A DNA stretch of 64,000 bases. Source: Actinomycetospora sp. TBRC 11914. GTDB taxonomy: Bacteria > Actinomycetota > Actinomycetes > Mycobacteriales > Pseudonocardiaceae. Shown piece after piece: positions 43,964 to 53,574 of this stretch. The position numbers were made by a program, and so were the translations under genes. Within the stretch, counting starts at the first letter, position 1. Each line of letters opens with the position of its first letter. The stretch spans positions 62,001 to 126,000 of the forward strand of contig NZ_JABBND010000003.1 in assembly GCF_012933465.1 (NCBI RefSeq), given 5' to 3'. The notes beneath the pieces are model-generated. The model was not told the origin of the DNA. It searched no databases and saw only the letters and a list, made by a program, of their open reading frames with translations.

Positions 43964-45292
43964 ATGCGTGCTGGAGCTCGGCGATCCCCGCTCGTGCGGG
44001 GTGTCGGGCTCCTCGCCGGCCTGGTCCTCGCCGGCTGCTCCGCGGCCGTCCCGACCGGCGGTTCGGCGGGCGGCTCGGCCGTGGTCCCCGTCGCGGCGAC
44101 CGGGGCCACGACCCCACCACACGGACCGTCCGTCGTGAAGACGATCGACCCCGCCGCGCTCCGGGCCGCGGTGCAGGCCACCGCCACCGAGCTCCGGATC
44201 CCGGGTGCCGTGGTCGAGGTGCACACGCCGCGGGGAGCCGTCACCGCCGCCGTCGGGACCACCGAGCGGGGGGCGCAGGTGCCGCCGGACGGCGCCACCC
44301 ACGTCCGGATCGCGTCGATCACCAAGACGATGACGTCGGCGGTGGTCCTCCAGCTCGTGGGGCAGGGCAGGCTGCGGCTGTCCGACCCGGTGGCGGCGTA
44401 CGTGCCGGGCGTGCCGAACGGCGGGAACATCACCGTCGAGCAGCTGCTGACCATGCGCAGCGGCCTGTACGGCTACACGAACGACCCCGCGTTCGCGGCG
44501 ACCCTCGACGCCGACCCGGCGAAGGTGTGGACGCCCCAGGAGGTGCTGGCGATCGCCTTCCGGCACCCACCGGAGTTCCCGCCGGGCGCCGGGTACGACT
44601 ACAGCAACACCAACTACGCGCTGCTCGGCCTCGTCGTCGAGAAGGTGTGCGGGAAGCCGCTGGACCAGGCGTTCCGGGACCGTCTCTTCGGCCCGCGAGG
44701 ACTGACCCGGACGAGCCTCCCGGCGACGACGGACAGCTCGATCCCCGCGCCGTCGTCGCACGGCTACATGTACGGCGGCTCCCGCTACGCCCTCGTGACG
44801 ACGCCCTATCCGCCCGAGGTCCGCGCCGCGGCCGAGTCCGGGACGCTCGCCCCCGTCGACTACACCCGCCAGAGTCCCTCCTACGCCATGGCGGCCGGCG
44901 GAGCCATCTCGACCGCCGACGACCTCGGGACCTGGATCCGGGCGCTGGTCGGTGGGCAGGTCATCGGCCGCCCGGACCTCCAGCGGCAGTGGCTGGACAG
45001 CCCGATGCCCACCGAGCCGGGGGCACCGGCCGGGGCACCGCAGTACGGGTACGGCATCGAACGGCAGATGCTCGCGCCGACCGTGCCGCTGTACTTCCAC
45101 TTCGGGGAGATGCCGGGCTACGACGCCTTCGCCGGCCACGACCCCGTCAACCACGTGACGATCGTGATCTGGAGCAACCTGACCGTGGGCCTCGACAGCC
45201 GACAGACGGCCAACGCCCTGCTGAGCAGGGTGGTCGAACAGGTCTACGCGTTGCCCTCACCGGAGCCCGCCGCACCGGTCCCGACGGGATGA
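43964..45292 (+). CDS. beta-lactamase-fold serine hydrolase lipoprotein (class C/DD-carboxypeptidase type)
   Basis: 442 residues. A signal peptide ends in lipobox LAGC (Cys about 25). The catalytic SxxK is in RIASITKTM, YxN in YDYSNTNYALLG, and the third motif position is HFGEMPGY. This is the penicillin-binding-protein/AmpC-like family that includes D-Ala-D-Ala carboxypeptidases and esterases, acting outside the membrane. GGGGAG precedes ATG 43964. Single gene. Confidence 0.9.
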   Translation: MRAGARRSPLVRGVGLLAGLVLAGCSAAVPTGGSAGGSAVVPVAATGATTPPHGPSVVKTIDPAALRAAVQATATELRIPGAVVEVHTPRGAVTAAVGTTERGAQVPPDGATHVRIASITKTMTSAVVLQLVGQGRLRLSDPVAAYVPGVPNGGNITVEQLLTMRSGLYGYTNDPAFAATLDADPAKVWTPQEVLAIAFRHPPEFPPGAGYDYSNTNYALLGLVVEKVCGKPLDQAFRDRLFGPRGLTRTSLPATTDSSIPAPSSHGYMYGGSRYALVTTPYPPEVRAAAESGTLAPVDYTRQSPSYAMAAGGAISTADDLGTWIRALVGGQVIGRPDLQRQWLDSPMPTEPGAPAGAPQYGYGIERQMLAPTVPLYFHFGEMPGYDAFAGHDPVNHVTIVIWSNLTVGLDSRQTANALLSRVVEQVYALPSPEPAAPVPTG

Positions 45293-45359
45293 TCGCCTGG
45301 TCGCCTCCGGGGCCCGATCCCGACGCCGAGCCGGCGACCGATCCCGCGTCGCCCTCGGC

Positions 45360-45692
45360 TCACGGGGACCGGACGACGGTGAGGAGCACGACGCTCGTCT
45401 CGAGGGCCTGGAGGGTGTGACGCGCCGTCGGGACGATGAGGAGGTCCCCGGTGCGGCCGTCCCAGGTATCGGCCCCCGCGACGAGGCGGACCCGGCCGCG
45501 GCGCACCTCGAGGGTGGCCTCGGCCGGACCGTCGTGCTCGGAGAGCGAGCTCCCGGCCATCAGCGTGATCATGGTCTGCCGGAGGACGTGCTCGTGGCCG
45601 CCGTAGACGGTGTCGGCCGCGCGTCCACTGCTCGAGTCGGCAGCGCGCTCGAGCTGCTGCCGCGCGAGGGCGTCGAGGGAGAGCTTGCGCAT
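45360..45692 (-). CDS. small cupin-domain protein
   Basis: 110 residues. A single cupin beta-barrel: QTMITLMAGSSLSEHDGPAEATLEVRRG with only one clear metal-type His (SEHDGP), and GDLLIVPTARHTLQALE forming motif 2. It is a family often described as stress-related LuxR-type cupins. ATG 45692 with GGAAGG upstream. Convergent with the serine hydrolase gene. Confidence 0.8.
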   Translation of the reverse strand: MRKLSLDALARQQLERAADSSSGRAADTVYGGHEHVLRQTMITLMAGSSLSEHDGPAEATLEVRRGRVRLVAGADTWDGRTGDLLIVPTARHTLQALETSVVLLTVVRSP

Positions 45693-45919
45693 CAGGTGTC
45701 CTTCCGTCCCGGGATGGTCCCCGAGTCCGGCCGGGCGCGACAGGGTCGAGGGCCCCGAAGGCAGCGAGGTCGACGAGTCGATCACCGACCCGACGAGGCC
45801 GTCGGCGAACGCCCGCACCCACCACGCGGCAACGGCACGTTCCTGGCGTCCGACGCCCGGGCGGCGCCGCTCACCCATGGGTCAGACGTGACCGGCATCA
45901 CGTTGCACCCGACAGTTAG

Positions 45920-45929
45920 CGATATATCG
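45920..45929. promoter_or_regulatory. PadR-type operator CGATATATCG
   Basis: A perfect palindrome in an otherwise GC-rich region, 50 bp upstream of the PadR gene. ATATATCG-type palindromes are typical PadR autoregulatory sites in actinobacteria. Confidence 0.65.
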
Positions 45930-45979
45930 TTGAAGCATCGCCGACAGTCGGCGGTACTTCGACGAAGGGAACACAGAAC

Positions 45980-46876
45980 ATGTTCACCAACCACGAGCGC
46001 CCCGAGTGGGCGCAGCAGCGCGGCCCGGGTGGGCCGCACCAGCACCGCGGCGAGCCCGGACGGCCGCATCGCGGTGCCCGCCGGCGGGGAGGCCCGTTCG
46101 GCAAGGACTTCGCCGACTTCGGCCCGCCCTTCGGCGGCCCGTTCGGCCCCGGGGGTCCCCGGGGGCGCGGACGCGGGCGGGGACGCGGCCCGGAGGAGGA
46201 GGGACCGCAGGACGGTCCCGAGGGCGGCTTCCCAGGTCCCTGGGGCCCGGGTGGGCCGCGGGGTCGCCGCGGTGGCGGCCCGGGTGGCCGCGGCTTCGGC
46301 GGTCCCGGTGGTCGCGGACGCGGCGGCCGGGGTGGCCCGGGTCGGCGCTCGCGCGGCGACGTCCGCCTCGCGATCCTCGCCCTCCTCCGGGAGGAGCCCC
46401 GCCACGGATACCAGATCATCCAGGAGATCGCCGAGCGTTCGGGCGGCTCCTGGAAGCCCAGCCCCGGGTCGGTCTACCCGACCGTCTCGCAGCTGGCCGA
46501 CGAGGGCCTCGTCCACACCGAGAAGGAGTCCGGCCGCACGGTCGTGCACCTCACCGAGGCGGGCACGAAGTACACCGAGGAGCACGCCGCCGAGCTCGAC
46601 GCGGTGTGGTCGCAGGTGGAGGCCGCCGCGGACGACGGGTTCACCGATCTCCGCACGGCGGGTCGCGGGCTGGCCGGCGCGGTCGCGCAGGTCGCCCAGG
46701 TCGGCAGCGCCGAGCAGGTGACGCAGGCGACGGGCATCCTCGACGAGGCCCGGCGCCGGCTCTACCTGCTGCTCGCCGAGGTCGACGCCACCGGCGCGAC
46801 CGGGACCGGCGTCACCGACGGGCCGGACGGCTCCGACGACGACGGGTCGGAGGACCCGGTCGACGAGACGACGTGA
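45980..46876 (+). CDS. PadR family regulator with Arg/Gly-rich N-terminal extension
   Basis: 298 residues. Residues 1-125 are low-complexity Gly/Arg/Pro with repeats like GRGRGRGRG and GGRGFGGPGGRGRGG, a possible nucleic-acid-binding or phase-separating segment. Residues about 126-200 form the PadR winged helix (GDVRLAILALLREEPRHGYQ, PSPGSVYPTVSQLADEGLV). The rest is a helical dimerisation domain and an acidic tail. A CGATATATCG site upstream suggests autorepression. GAAGGGAA precedes ATG 45980. Ligand unknown. Confidence 0.9.
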   Translation: MFTNHERPEWAQQRGPGGPHQHRGEPGRPHRGARRRGGPFGKDFADFGPPFGGPFGPGGPRGRGRGRGRGPEEEGPQDGPEGGFPGPWGPGGPRGRRGGGPGGRGFGGPGGRGRGGRGGPGRRSRGDVRLAILALLREEPRHGYQIIQEIAERSGGSWKPSPGSVYPTVSQLADEGLVHTEKESGRTVVHLTEAGTKYTEEHAAELDAVWSQVEAAADDGFTDLRTAGRGLAGAVAQVAQVGSAEQVTQATGILDEARRRLYLLLAEVDATGATGTGVTDGPDGSDDDGSEDPVDETT

Positions 46877-46993
46877 CCGCCGGTCGCGTCGCGATGCCGG
46901 TGAAACCTCCCCGTCACCGGGCGTCACACGGCGCTCCTACGCTCGATCTCCGATGGCCCGCAACCGATCGGGCCCGGAAGAAAGAGGTGCAGG

Positions 46994-48067
46994 GTGCTGG
47001 GTCGACGTCCGGGGCGGGGAGCCCCGCCGGCCCCCGGACCGGTCGCGCGTCCCGTCGCCGGCGAGCGCTGGGCACTGCAGCACCGGACCGTGCACGGGTA
47101 CCGACGGGCCTTCCGGATGGCCGGGTCCGGGCCGGTCCTGCTGCTGATCCACGGGATCGGCGACGACTCCTCCACGTGGGGCCCGGTCCTCGACGACCTC
47201 GCGCGTGACCACACCGTCCTCGCCCCCGACCTCCTCGGCCACGGCGGCTCCGACAAGCCCCGCGGCGACTACTCGATCGGCGCCTACGCCAACGGCATGC
47301 GGGACCTGCTCTCGGTCCTCGACATCGACCGCGCGACCCTCGTCGGGCACTCCCTCGGCGGGGGCGTCGCCATGCAGTTCGCCTACCAGTACCCCGAGCG
47401 CACCGAGCGGCTCGTGCTCATCGGTGCCGGCGGCGTCGCCCAGGCCGTGACCCCCGCGCTGCGGGCCGCGTCGCTGCCGTTCGCCGACCTCGTGCTGCCG
47501 ATGCTGCGCTGGCCCGGCGTCCGCTTCCAGACCGAGCTGGTGCTCCGCACCCTGCAGGCCCTCGACACCTCGCTCGGCCGCGACGCCGAGGACCTCGTCC
47601 GGCTCGTCGACGCGCTGCCCGACGCCACGAGCCGCTCGGCCTTCCTGCGCACCCTGCGCGCCGTCGTCGACTGGCGCGGGCAGGTCGTCACCATGCTCGA
47701 CCGCTGCTACCTGACCGCGGGGATGCCGACCCTGCTGGTGTGGGGCGCCGACGACCTCGTCGTCCCGGTCGAGCACGGCCGCACCGCGCACGAGGCGATG
47801 CCGGAGAGCCGGCTCGAGGTGTTCGAGCGGGCGGGCCACTTCCCGTTCCACTCGCACCCGCAACGGTTCCTCGGGGTGCTGCGCGAGTTCCTCGCCGACA
47901 CCGAGCCCGCGCACTGGAGCCCGGCCGAGTGGCGTGAGCTGCTGCGGACCGGACGGGCGAAGGCTCCCGACGACGAGCCCGCCCCTGCCGCCGCTCCTCC
48001 CCCGGCCTGGGAGATCCCCGAGGCCCGATCCGGGACGCTGGCCGGTCGCAACGGGTACGGCCGCTGA
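46994..48067 (+). CDS. alpha/beta-fold hydrolase
   Basis: 357 residues. HGIGDDSSTW near residue 53 is the oxyanion region; the nucleophile is in LVGHSLGGGVAM; the acid lies in VWGADDLVVP, and histidine in FERAGHFPFHSHP. This is a complete triad of the haloalkane dehalogenase/epoxide hydrolase-like superfamily. The C-terminal 50 residues are Pro/Ala-rich. GTG 46994 with AAAGAGGTG upstream. Substrate unknown. Confidence 0.88.
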   Translation: MLGRRPGRGAPPAPGPVARPVAGERWALQHRTVHGYRRAFRMAGSGPVLLLIHGIGDDSSTWGPVLDDLARDHTVLAPDLLGHGGSDKPRGDYSIGAYANGMRDLLSVLDIDRATLVGHSLGGGVAMQFAYQYPERTERLVLIGAGGVAQAVTPALRAASLPFADLVLPMLRWPGVRFQTELVLRTLQALDTSLGRDAEDLVRLVDALPDATSRSAFLRTLRAVVDWRGQVVTMLDRCYLTAGMPTLLVWGADDLVVPVEHGRTAHEAMPESRLEVFERAGHFPFHSHPQRFLGVLREFLADTEPAHWSPAEWRELLRTGRAKAPDDEPAPAAAPPPAWEIPEARSGTLAGRNGYGR

Positions 48068-48416
48068 CCTCGCGGGGGTCCTGCCCAGGCGCGTCGGCGG
48101 CCCGCTCGACGTTCGTCCCAACGCTGCCCGCTCATGGCGAGACGTCCGTGCGCGCCACTGTCGACGGCGTGCGCAAGGAATTTCGGCCCACGCTTCGTCC
48201 CGACGAGGAGGGGCAGCGGCCGGCGTCTACGACGCCGAGTACGAGCACCTCGGGCGGCACGGCGCCGACGACCCTTTCCAGCTACTCAACTACTGCCGGC
48301 GTCTCCACTGCACGCGCGGGTGTGCGTGGTCCTGGGCGCGCCGAGGGCTCGATCGTCGCGATGGGTGAGGGGGCGATCGGATCCGCGCGGCCTGCCGGGT
48401 TCTGAGGATGGGGATG
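48068..48416. other. non-coding stretch bordering a degraded mobile region
   Basis: About 350 bp after the hydrolase stop. Possible frames (for example 48148-48405) lack any recognisable domain and have Ser/Thr-rich shifted composition, so I call no gene. It borders the DUF222/HNH and IS110 remnants and may be debris from the same insertion history. Confidence 0.5.
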
Positions 48417-49731
48417 TCAGGGTCCGGCGCGGCTGGTGTAGGTGTGGCCGGTCGGAGTGGTGGTCCGCACGGTGTGGGGGTGCTCGCCGTGCCCGTCGTG
48501 GACGGTCTCGACGTCCCAGCCGGGCATCTCGCGGACGTAGTTGCCGCGGGCGCAGACCCCGCGGCCGTTGGCGAGGCTGGCGGGGCCGCCAGCGCGGGAC
48601 TGGACGATGTGGTCGTGGTGCCTGATCGCCGCGTCGCAGTAGGGGTCGCGGCAGCGGCCGTGGTCGCGGAGGTCGATCAGCCGGGCGAGGAACCCGTCGA
48701 AGCGCCGCTTCTGCGGGTCACCGCCGAGCAGGCCGCCGTGGCCGGGGTGGGCGAACAACCGCCGCCACCACCTTTTCCCGCCGGTGGCGCGCAGCAGGTC
48801 GCGCACGATCCCGGCGGGTAGCGGCCCGTGCCCGACCAGCTCGCCGGTGGCGGGGCTGTCGGGGTCGAGCAGCGCGTCGATCGGCAGCACGATCCCGACC
48901 TCGACATCCACGTCCTCGGGCGCGGGCCTGTCCGGTGACCCGTTCGACGAGGGTGTCGGCCATGACCTGGTCGCGGCTGCGGCCGCCGGTGTCACCGGTG
49001 GCGATCAACCCGTCAGCGTGGGTGCGCAGCGCGGCCAGGTAGGCCACGCCTTGTTCGACCGGCAGCAGCGCCGAGAGGACGCTCATGGTGTCCGGGGCGG
49101 GGCGCACCGTGACCCGGCGGTCCTTGCGGGCGGTGCGGCCGCGCTGGGTGTAGCCGGCGGGGTCGGTCTCGTAGGCGGTCTTCTTCACCGTCGCTTCGGC
49201 CCGCCGGAATGCCAACTCGCCGAGGCGAGCGTCTCCGAGTTCCTTGTCCACCGCGCGCCGCGCCGCCGCGTCGAGGTGGCTGGTCTGGGCGACCACGGTC
49301 TCGGCCAGCCGTTCGCTGATCCGCCCGGCCGTCAACAGGCGCCGGGTCTCGGGCAGGTCGGTGGCCAGGGTGCTGGCGATGGTCAGCCGCCGTGAGCCCT
49401 GCCACGGCGAGACGTGGGCGGCGAGGGCGATCTGGTCGGCGATGCCCTTCCCCAGCTTCTCCGGGTCCAACTGCCCGGCGGCGACCAGCTGGGCCTGCGC
49501 TTCGACCTGGGCACGTCCGAAGGCGACCATGGCGGTGTGCTGGGCCACGGCGAGCGCGGCGCGCATCTGTTCCAGCACCGCGACCCGGTCGATCAGAGCG
49601 GCGCCACCGTCGCCGTCACGCTCACCATCACCGGTCGGGTCGGTGGGGGCCTGCGCGAGTTCGCCGAGGCGGGCGAGCATCGCGGTCAGCTCATCGCTGA
49701 CCGCATCACCCACTGCCTCGTTCGAACGCAT
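48417..49731 (-). pseudogene. DUF222 HNH endonuclease-type gene (13E12 family), frameshifted
   Basis: The N-terminal part, from ATG 49731 (MRSNEAVGDAVSDELTAM), is an intact DUF222 helical domain through DQVMADTLVERVTG. The C-terminal part continues in another frame from about 48935 (RPAPEDVDVEVG) to the HNH region CRDPYCDAAIRHHDHIV. The total span is 1315 nt, one base over a multiple of three, so a single frameshift near 48935 accounts for the break. The second zinc-type cysteine pair is also damaged (CARGN where CxRCN is usual). Intact relatives are multicopy genes often carried by mobile DNA. Confidence 0.85.
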
Positions 49732-49852
49732 GTTCGCACGATAACTCAACCCCCCGACAACCAGGTTCGGCGTCGCTCCAGCGGGGGCTGGATGGGGCTC
49801 GCGGCTCGGGTGTCGAGGCTGCCACCGACGCGTTGGCCGAGGAGGGCGGCAG

Positions 49853-50235
49853 ACACTCGAGCTGCTGCGCCCGGCCTGGACCGCGGTGCTGGGCACCGAC
49901 CCCGGCAACGTCCAGGCAGCCTGCAGCGTGCTCGAGTACTACGCCGACCGGCACGCCCGGCAACGTCCTGGCCGGGCCCTTCTGAGCCGGCTGCTGATCC
50001 GCACCAGCCGCGGGCGGTGGCGCGGGGACAAGGCCGACGCGCTGCTCGCCGCCGCCCGCGGAACCCTCGCGCTCTGGCCCTCGCCGACCGATACCAACGC
50101 CTCCGTGACCGCGGCAAGCAACACAAGAGCGCGCTGGGCACCCTCGCCGCAGCACGGGTCCCCCGCGTCACCGTCTGCTGGTGGCGCAGGCAGCACCACC
50201 CAGCTGCGTGACCTCGACGGCCGCCCGACACTCTG
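49853..50235 (+). mobile_element. IS110-family transposase remnant
   Basis: One frame gives LELLRPAWTAVLGTDPGNVQ and then KADALLAAARGTLALWP, matching the middle of IS110 transposases. A second frame gives RYQRLRDRGKQHKSALGTLA and a third TQLRDLDGRP, matching the C-terminus. The DEDD/active-site regions at both ends and about 150 residues between the pieces are missing. It is therefore a deleted, frameshifted relic; I see no terminal repeats. Confidence 0.7.
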
Positions 50236-50282
50236 GCGCGCCTCCTCGACGCCCCCCGCTCGCCGGTAGGCAGACTGGACGG

Positions 50283-52406
50283 GTGACCTCCACGCCTGCC
50301 ACGACCGAGACGAGCACCGACGACCCCTACCTCTGGCTCGAGGACGTCACCGGCGACGAGGCCCTGGCCTGGGTCCGCGCCCGCAACGGCGAGAGCCTGG
50401 GCGTGCTCGCCGAGGGCGACCGGTTCACGTCCCTGCGCGACGGGCTGCGCGCGGTCCTCGACTCCGACGACCGCATCCCCTACACCCGCCGCCGCGGCGA
50501 GCTGCTCTACAACTTCTGGCAGGACGCCGAGCACCCCCGCGGCCTGTGGCGCCGCACCACGCTCGACTCGTACCGCACGGGCGACCCCGACTGGGAGCTC
50601 CTGCTCGACGTCGACGCGCTCGCCACCGCCGAGGACGAGAACTGGGTGTGGGCCGGGGCGGCGGCGCGCTGGCCGGACTACACCCGCGCGCTCGTGCAGC
50701 TCTCCCGCGGTGGCGCGGACGCGACCGTGGTCCGCGAGTTCGACCTCGGGGCCAAGCGCTTCGTGCCCGAGGCCGAGGGCGGCTTCGCCCTGCCCGAGGC
50801 GAAGAGCCGGATCTCGTGGATCGACGACGACACGGTGTTCGTCGGGACCGACCTCGGACCGGGGTCGATGACGACGTCGGGCTACCCGCGCGTGATGCGC
50901 CGGTGGACGCGCGGCACGCCGGTCGCCGAGGCGCCGGTGGTGTTCGAGGCCGAGGAGAGCGACGTCTCGGCCTTCGCGGGGCACGACCACACCGTCGGGT
51001 TCGAGCGCGACATCGTCGGGCGCAGCCCCGACTTCCACACCAGCGAGGAGTTCGTGCTGCGCCCGGACGGCACCCGCGTGCTGCTCGACGTGCCGCCCGA
51101 CGCCGACACCGAGATCGAGCGGGCCTGGCTGCTGGTGCGCACCCGCTCGCCGTGGACGGTGGCCGGCACGGAGTACGCCGCGGGCACCCTGCTCGCCTTC
51201 GGGATCGAGGACTACCTCGACGGGCGCCGGGAGCACACGGTGCTCTTCACCCCGACGCCGAGCCGCTCGCTGTCGGGCTGGGCGTGGACGAAGCACCACC
51301 TGATCCTGACCCTGCTCGACGACGTCGCGACCCGGCTCGAGGTCCTGACCCCGCCCGGCCCGGACGGTGGGCTCGGCCCAGAGCGGGCGACGCCCGGGGA
51401 CTGGAGCCGCCGCGAGCTGCCCACCGGGGACGACTTCTCGGTGGTCGGCGTGGTCGGGGTCGACCCCGACGAGAGCGACGAGGTCTTCCTCGACACCGAC
51501 GGCTTCACCCGGCCCTCGACGTTCGTGCGTACGGTGCTCGGCGACACCGCCGACCAGGACGCGCCGCTCGAGACGCTGCGCTCGGCCCCGGAGTTCTTCG
51601 ACGCCACCGGGGTCACCGTCCGGCAGTTCTTCGCGACCTCCGACGACGGCACCGAGGTGCCCTACTTCGTCGTCGGGAAGGAGCGCCCGACGCCGGGCCC
51701 GGTGCTGATGACCGGGTACGGCGGGTTCGAGATCTCCCGGACACCGGCCTACTCCGGGGTGATGGGACGCGGCTGGATCGAGGAGTCGCCGGAGCAGGGC
51801 TGGGACGGCGGGATCTACGTCGTCGCGAACATCCGCGGCGGCGGGGAGTACGGCCCGGAGTGGCACACCTCGGCGCTGCGCGAGCACCGGCACCGGGCCT
51901 ACGAGGACTTCGCCGCGGTCGCGCGGGACCTCGTCGCGCGCGGGATCACCACGCCGGACCGGCTGGCGATCCACGGCGGCTCCAACGGTGGGCTGCTCAT
52001 GGGCGTGATGATCACCCGCTACCCGGAGCTGTTCGGCGCCGTCGTCGTCATGGTGCCGCTGCTGGACATGCGGCGGTTCCACCTGCTGCTGGCCGGGGCC
52101 TCGTGGATGGCCGAGTACGGCGACCCCGACGACCCGGACGACTGGGCCTTCCTCTCGACCTACTCGCCGTACCAGAAGCTCGCGCGGGCGGCCTCCTACC
52201 CGCCGATCCTGGTGACGACCTCCACCCGCGACGACCGCGTGCACCCCGGGCACGCCCGGAAGTTCGTCGCCCGGCTGCAGGAGTACGGGCACCCGGTGGA
52301 GTACTACGAGAACGTCGAGGGCGGGCACGGCGGCGCCGCCGACAACGCCCAGCGCGCCTTCCAGTGGGCGCTCGTCCTGGAGTTCTGCCGCCGCCGGGTG
52401 GGCTAG
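50283..52406 (+). CDS. S9 family prolyl oligopeptidase
   Basis: 707-residue serine peptidase. An N-terminal beta-propeller (about 30-430) is followed by the catalytic domain with GGSNGG (nucleophile S567), TRDDRVHPGH (acid at D650/D651) and EGGHGG (H682). It cleaves short peptides after proline or a related residue, probably in the cytoplasm since no signal peptide is seen. GTG 50283 follows directly after the IS110 debris. Its TAG overlaps the stop of the convergent DUF3037 gene (CTAG shared). Confidence 0.92.
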   Translation: MTSTPATTETSTDDPYLWLEDVTGDEALAWVRARNGESLGVLAEGDRFTSLRDGLRAVLDSDDRIPYTRRRGELLYNFWQDAEHPRGLWRRTTLDSYRTGDPDWELLLDVDALATAEDENWVWAGAAARWPDYTRALVQLSRGGADATVVREFDLGAKRFVPEAEGGFALPEAKSRISWIDDDTVFVGTDLGPGSMTTSGYPRVMRRWTRGTPVAEAPVVFEAEESDVSAFAGHDHTVGFERDIVGRSPDFHTSEEFVLRPDGTRVLLDVPPDADTEIERAWLLVRTRSPWTVAGTEYAAGTLLAFGIEDYLDGRREHTVLFTPTPSRSLSGWAWTKHHLILTLLDDVATRLEVLTPPGPDGGLGPERATPGDWSRRELPTGDDFSVVGVVGVDPDESDEVFLDTDGFTRPSTFVRTVLGDTADQDAPLETLRSAPEFFDATGVTVRQFFATSDDGTEVPYFVVGKERPTPGPVLMTGYGGFEISRTPAYSGVMGRGWIEESPEQGWDGGIYVVANIRGGGEYGPEWHTSALREHRHRAYEDFAAVARDLVARGITTPDRLAIHGGSNGGLLMGVMITRYPELFGAVVVMVPLLDMRRFHLLLAGASWMAEYGDPDDPDDWAFLSTYSPYQKLARAASYPPILVTTSTRDDRVHPGHARKFVARLQEYGHPVEYYENVEGGHGGAADNAQRAFQWALVLEFCRRRVG

Positions 52407-52777
52407 ACCAGGCGCTCGAGCAGACGGTCGGCCTCGGCCTCGGGGTCGGCCGTCAGCCCGGTGTGCACCGGCCCGGCCTGCACCACGGTGGAGCGCGGCG
52501 CGGTGAGCCAGCGGAACCGCTCGCCCACCGAGAGGACCCCGGCCGGCCCCTCCCCCGCCACGGTCCGCTCCCAGGCCGCCACCGCGGTGGCGACCTCCTC
52601 GACGTCGAGGTCGGGCGCCAGCGCCGCCAGCCGCCCGGCGTCGAGCGCGAGCCGGATCGTCAGGTGCACCTCGAAGCGGCAGTAGAGCAGCACGCCGACG
52701 TTGAGGCACTCCCCCCGGTCGACCCGGGGCACCACCCGCAGCGGCGCCCACTCGTACTCGTTCCACCCCGCGGTCAC
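52403..52777 (-). CDS. DUF3037 family protein
   Basis: 124 residues. YEWAPLRVVPRVDRGECLNVGVLLYC is the family hallmark; the rest is a small alpha/beta domain. DUF3037 has no established biochemical function but is repeatedly found next to HipA-like kinase genes. The GTG at 52777 overlaps the TGA of the HipA-like gene, so both are made together. Confidence 0.88.
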   Translation of the reverse strand: MTAGWNEYEWAPLRVVPRVDRGECLNVGVLLYCRFEVHLTIRLALDAGRLAALAPDLDVEEVATAVAAWERTVAGEGPAGVLSVGERFRWLTAPRSTVVQAGPVHTGLTADPEAEADRLLERLV

Positions 52778-53574
52778 GGCACCCACGTCCGCTCCGCCAG
52801 CCGCGCGAGCAGGTGCGCGACGTAGGCCTCCCGCGCCTCGCCGACCGAGGCGAAGAAGGTGTCCTCGGCCAGCCACTCGGCGGGCACCGCGGCCACCACG
52901 GTTTCGAGCAGCGGCCGCGTCACCAGCTCGCCCAGCGCGGCGTCGGCGGCCGCGCGTGCACCCGCCGTCGTGAAGGGCAGGAGCACGTGGTCGGACGCGT
53001 CGTAGGCCCGCCCGACGACGCCCGCGGCCCGGGCCCACGAGTGGTGGAAGTACAGGCAGGCGCCGTGGTCGATGCACCACAGGTCACTGTGGCGAGCGGA
53101 GCGACGGGGGAAGAACGTGGGCCAGCGCAGCAGGTTGGGGTTGCGCCAGGTGCGGTCCACGTTCTCGACGAGGGCGTCGAACCACAGCACCCGCGCGGCC
53201 TCGTCGGGCTCCACGCGATGGGCGACCGGGTCGAACCCGATCGCGCCGGGCAGGAAGTCCAGGCCGAGGTTCGGGCCGCCGGAGCGGGCGAGCAGCTCCT
53301 GGACCTCCCAGTCCGGCTCCGAGCGCGCGACGACCGGGTCGAGGTCGACGACGACGAGGTCGGGCACCCGCAGCCCGAGCGCGCGGCCGAGCCCGCCCGC
53401 GACGACCTCCGCGACCAGCGCCTTCACCCCCTGGCCCGCGCCGGTGAACTTCACGACGTAGGTGCCGAGGTCGTCGGCCTCGACGATCCCGGGCAGCGAG
53501 CCGCCCTCGCGCAGCGGCGTCACGTAGCGGGTCGCGGTCACGCGCCGCAGCGTCGCGACGGGACCCGCCGTCAC
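52774..53574 (-). CDS. HipA-like kinase
   Basis: 266 residues. The N-terminal lobe has TYVVKFTGAGQGVKALVAE, with K42 as the likely ATP lysine. The catalytic loop ENVDRTWRNPN has the HipA pattern DRxxxN (D140, N145) and the metal aspartate is in WCIDHGA (D169). It is shorter than HipA of E. coli and no HipB-type antitoxin is nearby; instead it sits between a GNAT gene and DUF3037, each overlapping by GTGA. Substrate unknown: HipA itself phosphorylates GltX, but this clade has no known target. Confidence 0.85.
   Translation of the reverse strand: MTAGPVATLRRVTATRYVTPLREGGSLPGIVEADDLGTYVVKFTGAGQGVKALVAEVVAGGLGRALGLRVPDLVVVDLDPVVARSEPDWEVQELLARSGGPNLGLDFLPGAIGFDPVAHRVEPDEAARVLWFDALVENVDRTWRNPNLLRWPTFFPRRSARHSDLWCIDHGACLYFHHSWARAAGVVGRAYDASDHVLLPFTTAGARAAADAALGELVTRPLLETVVAAVPAEWLAEDTFFASVGEAREAYVAHLLARLAERTWVP

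Noticed and set aside
48148-48405. Small plus-strand gene with AVRKEF start
   Set aside because: Ser/Thr-rich shifted composition, no domain and no partner; likely debris of the mobile region.
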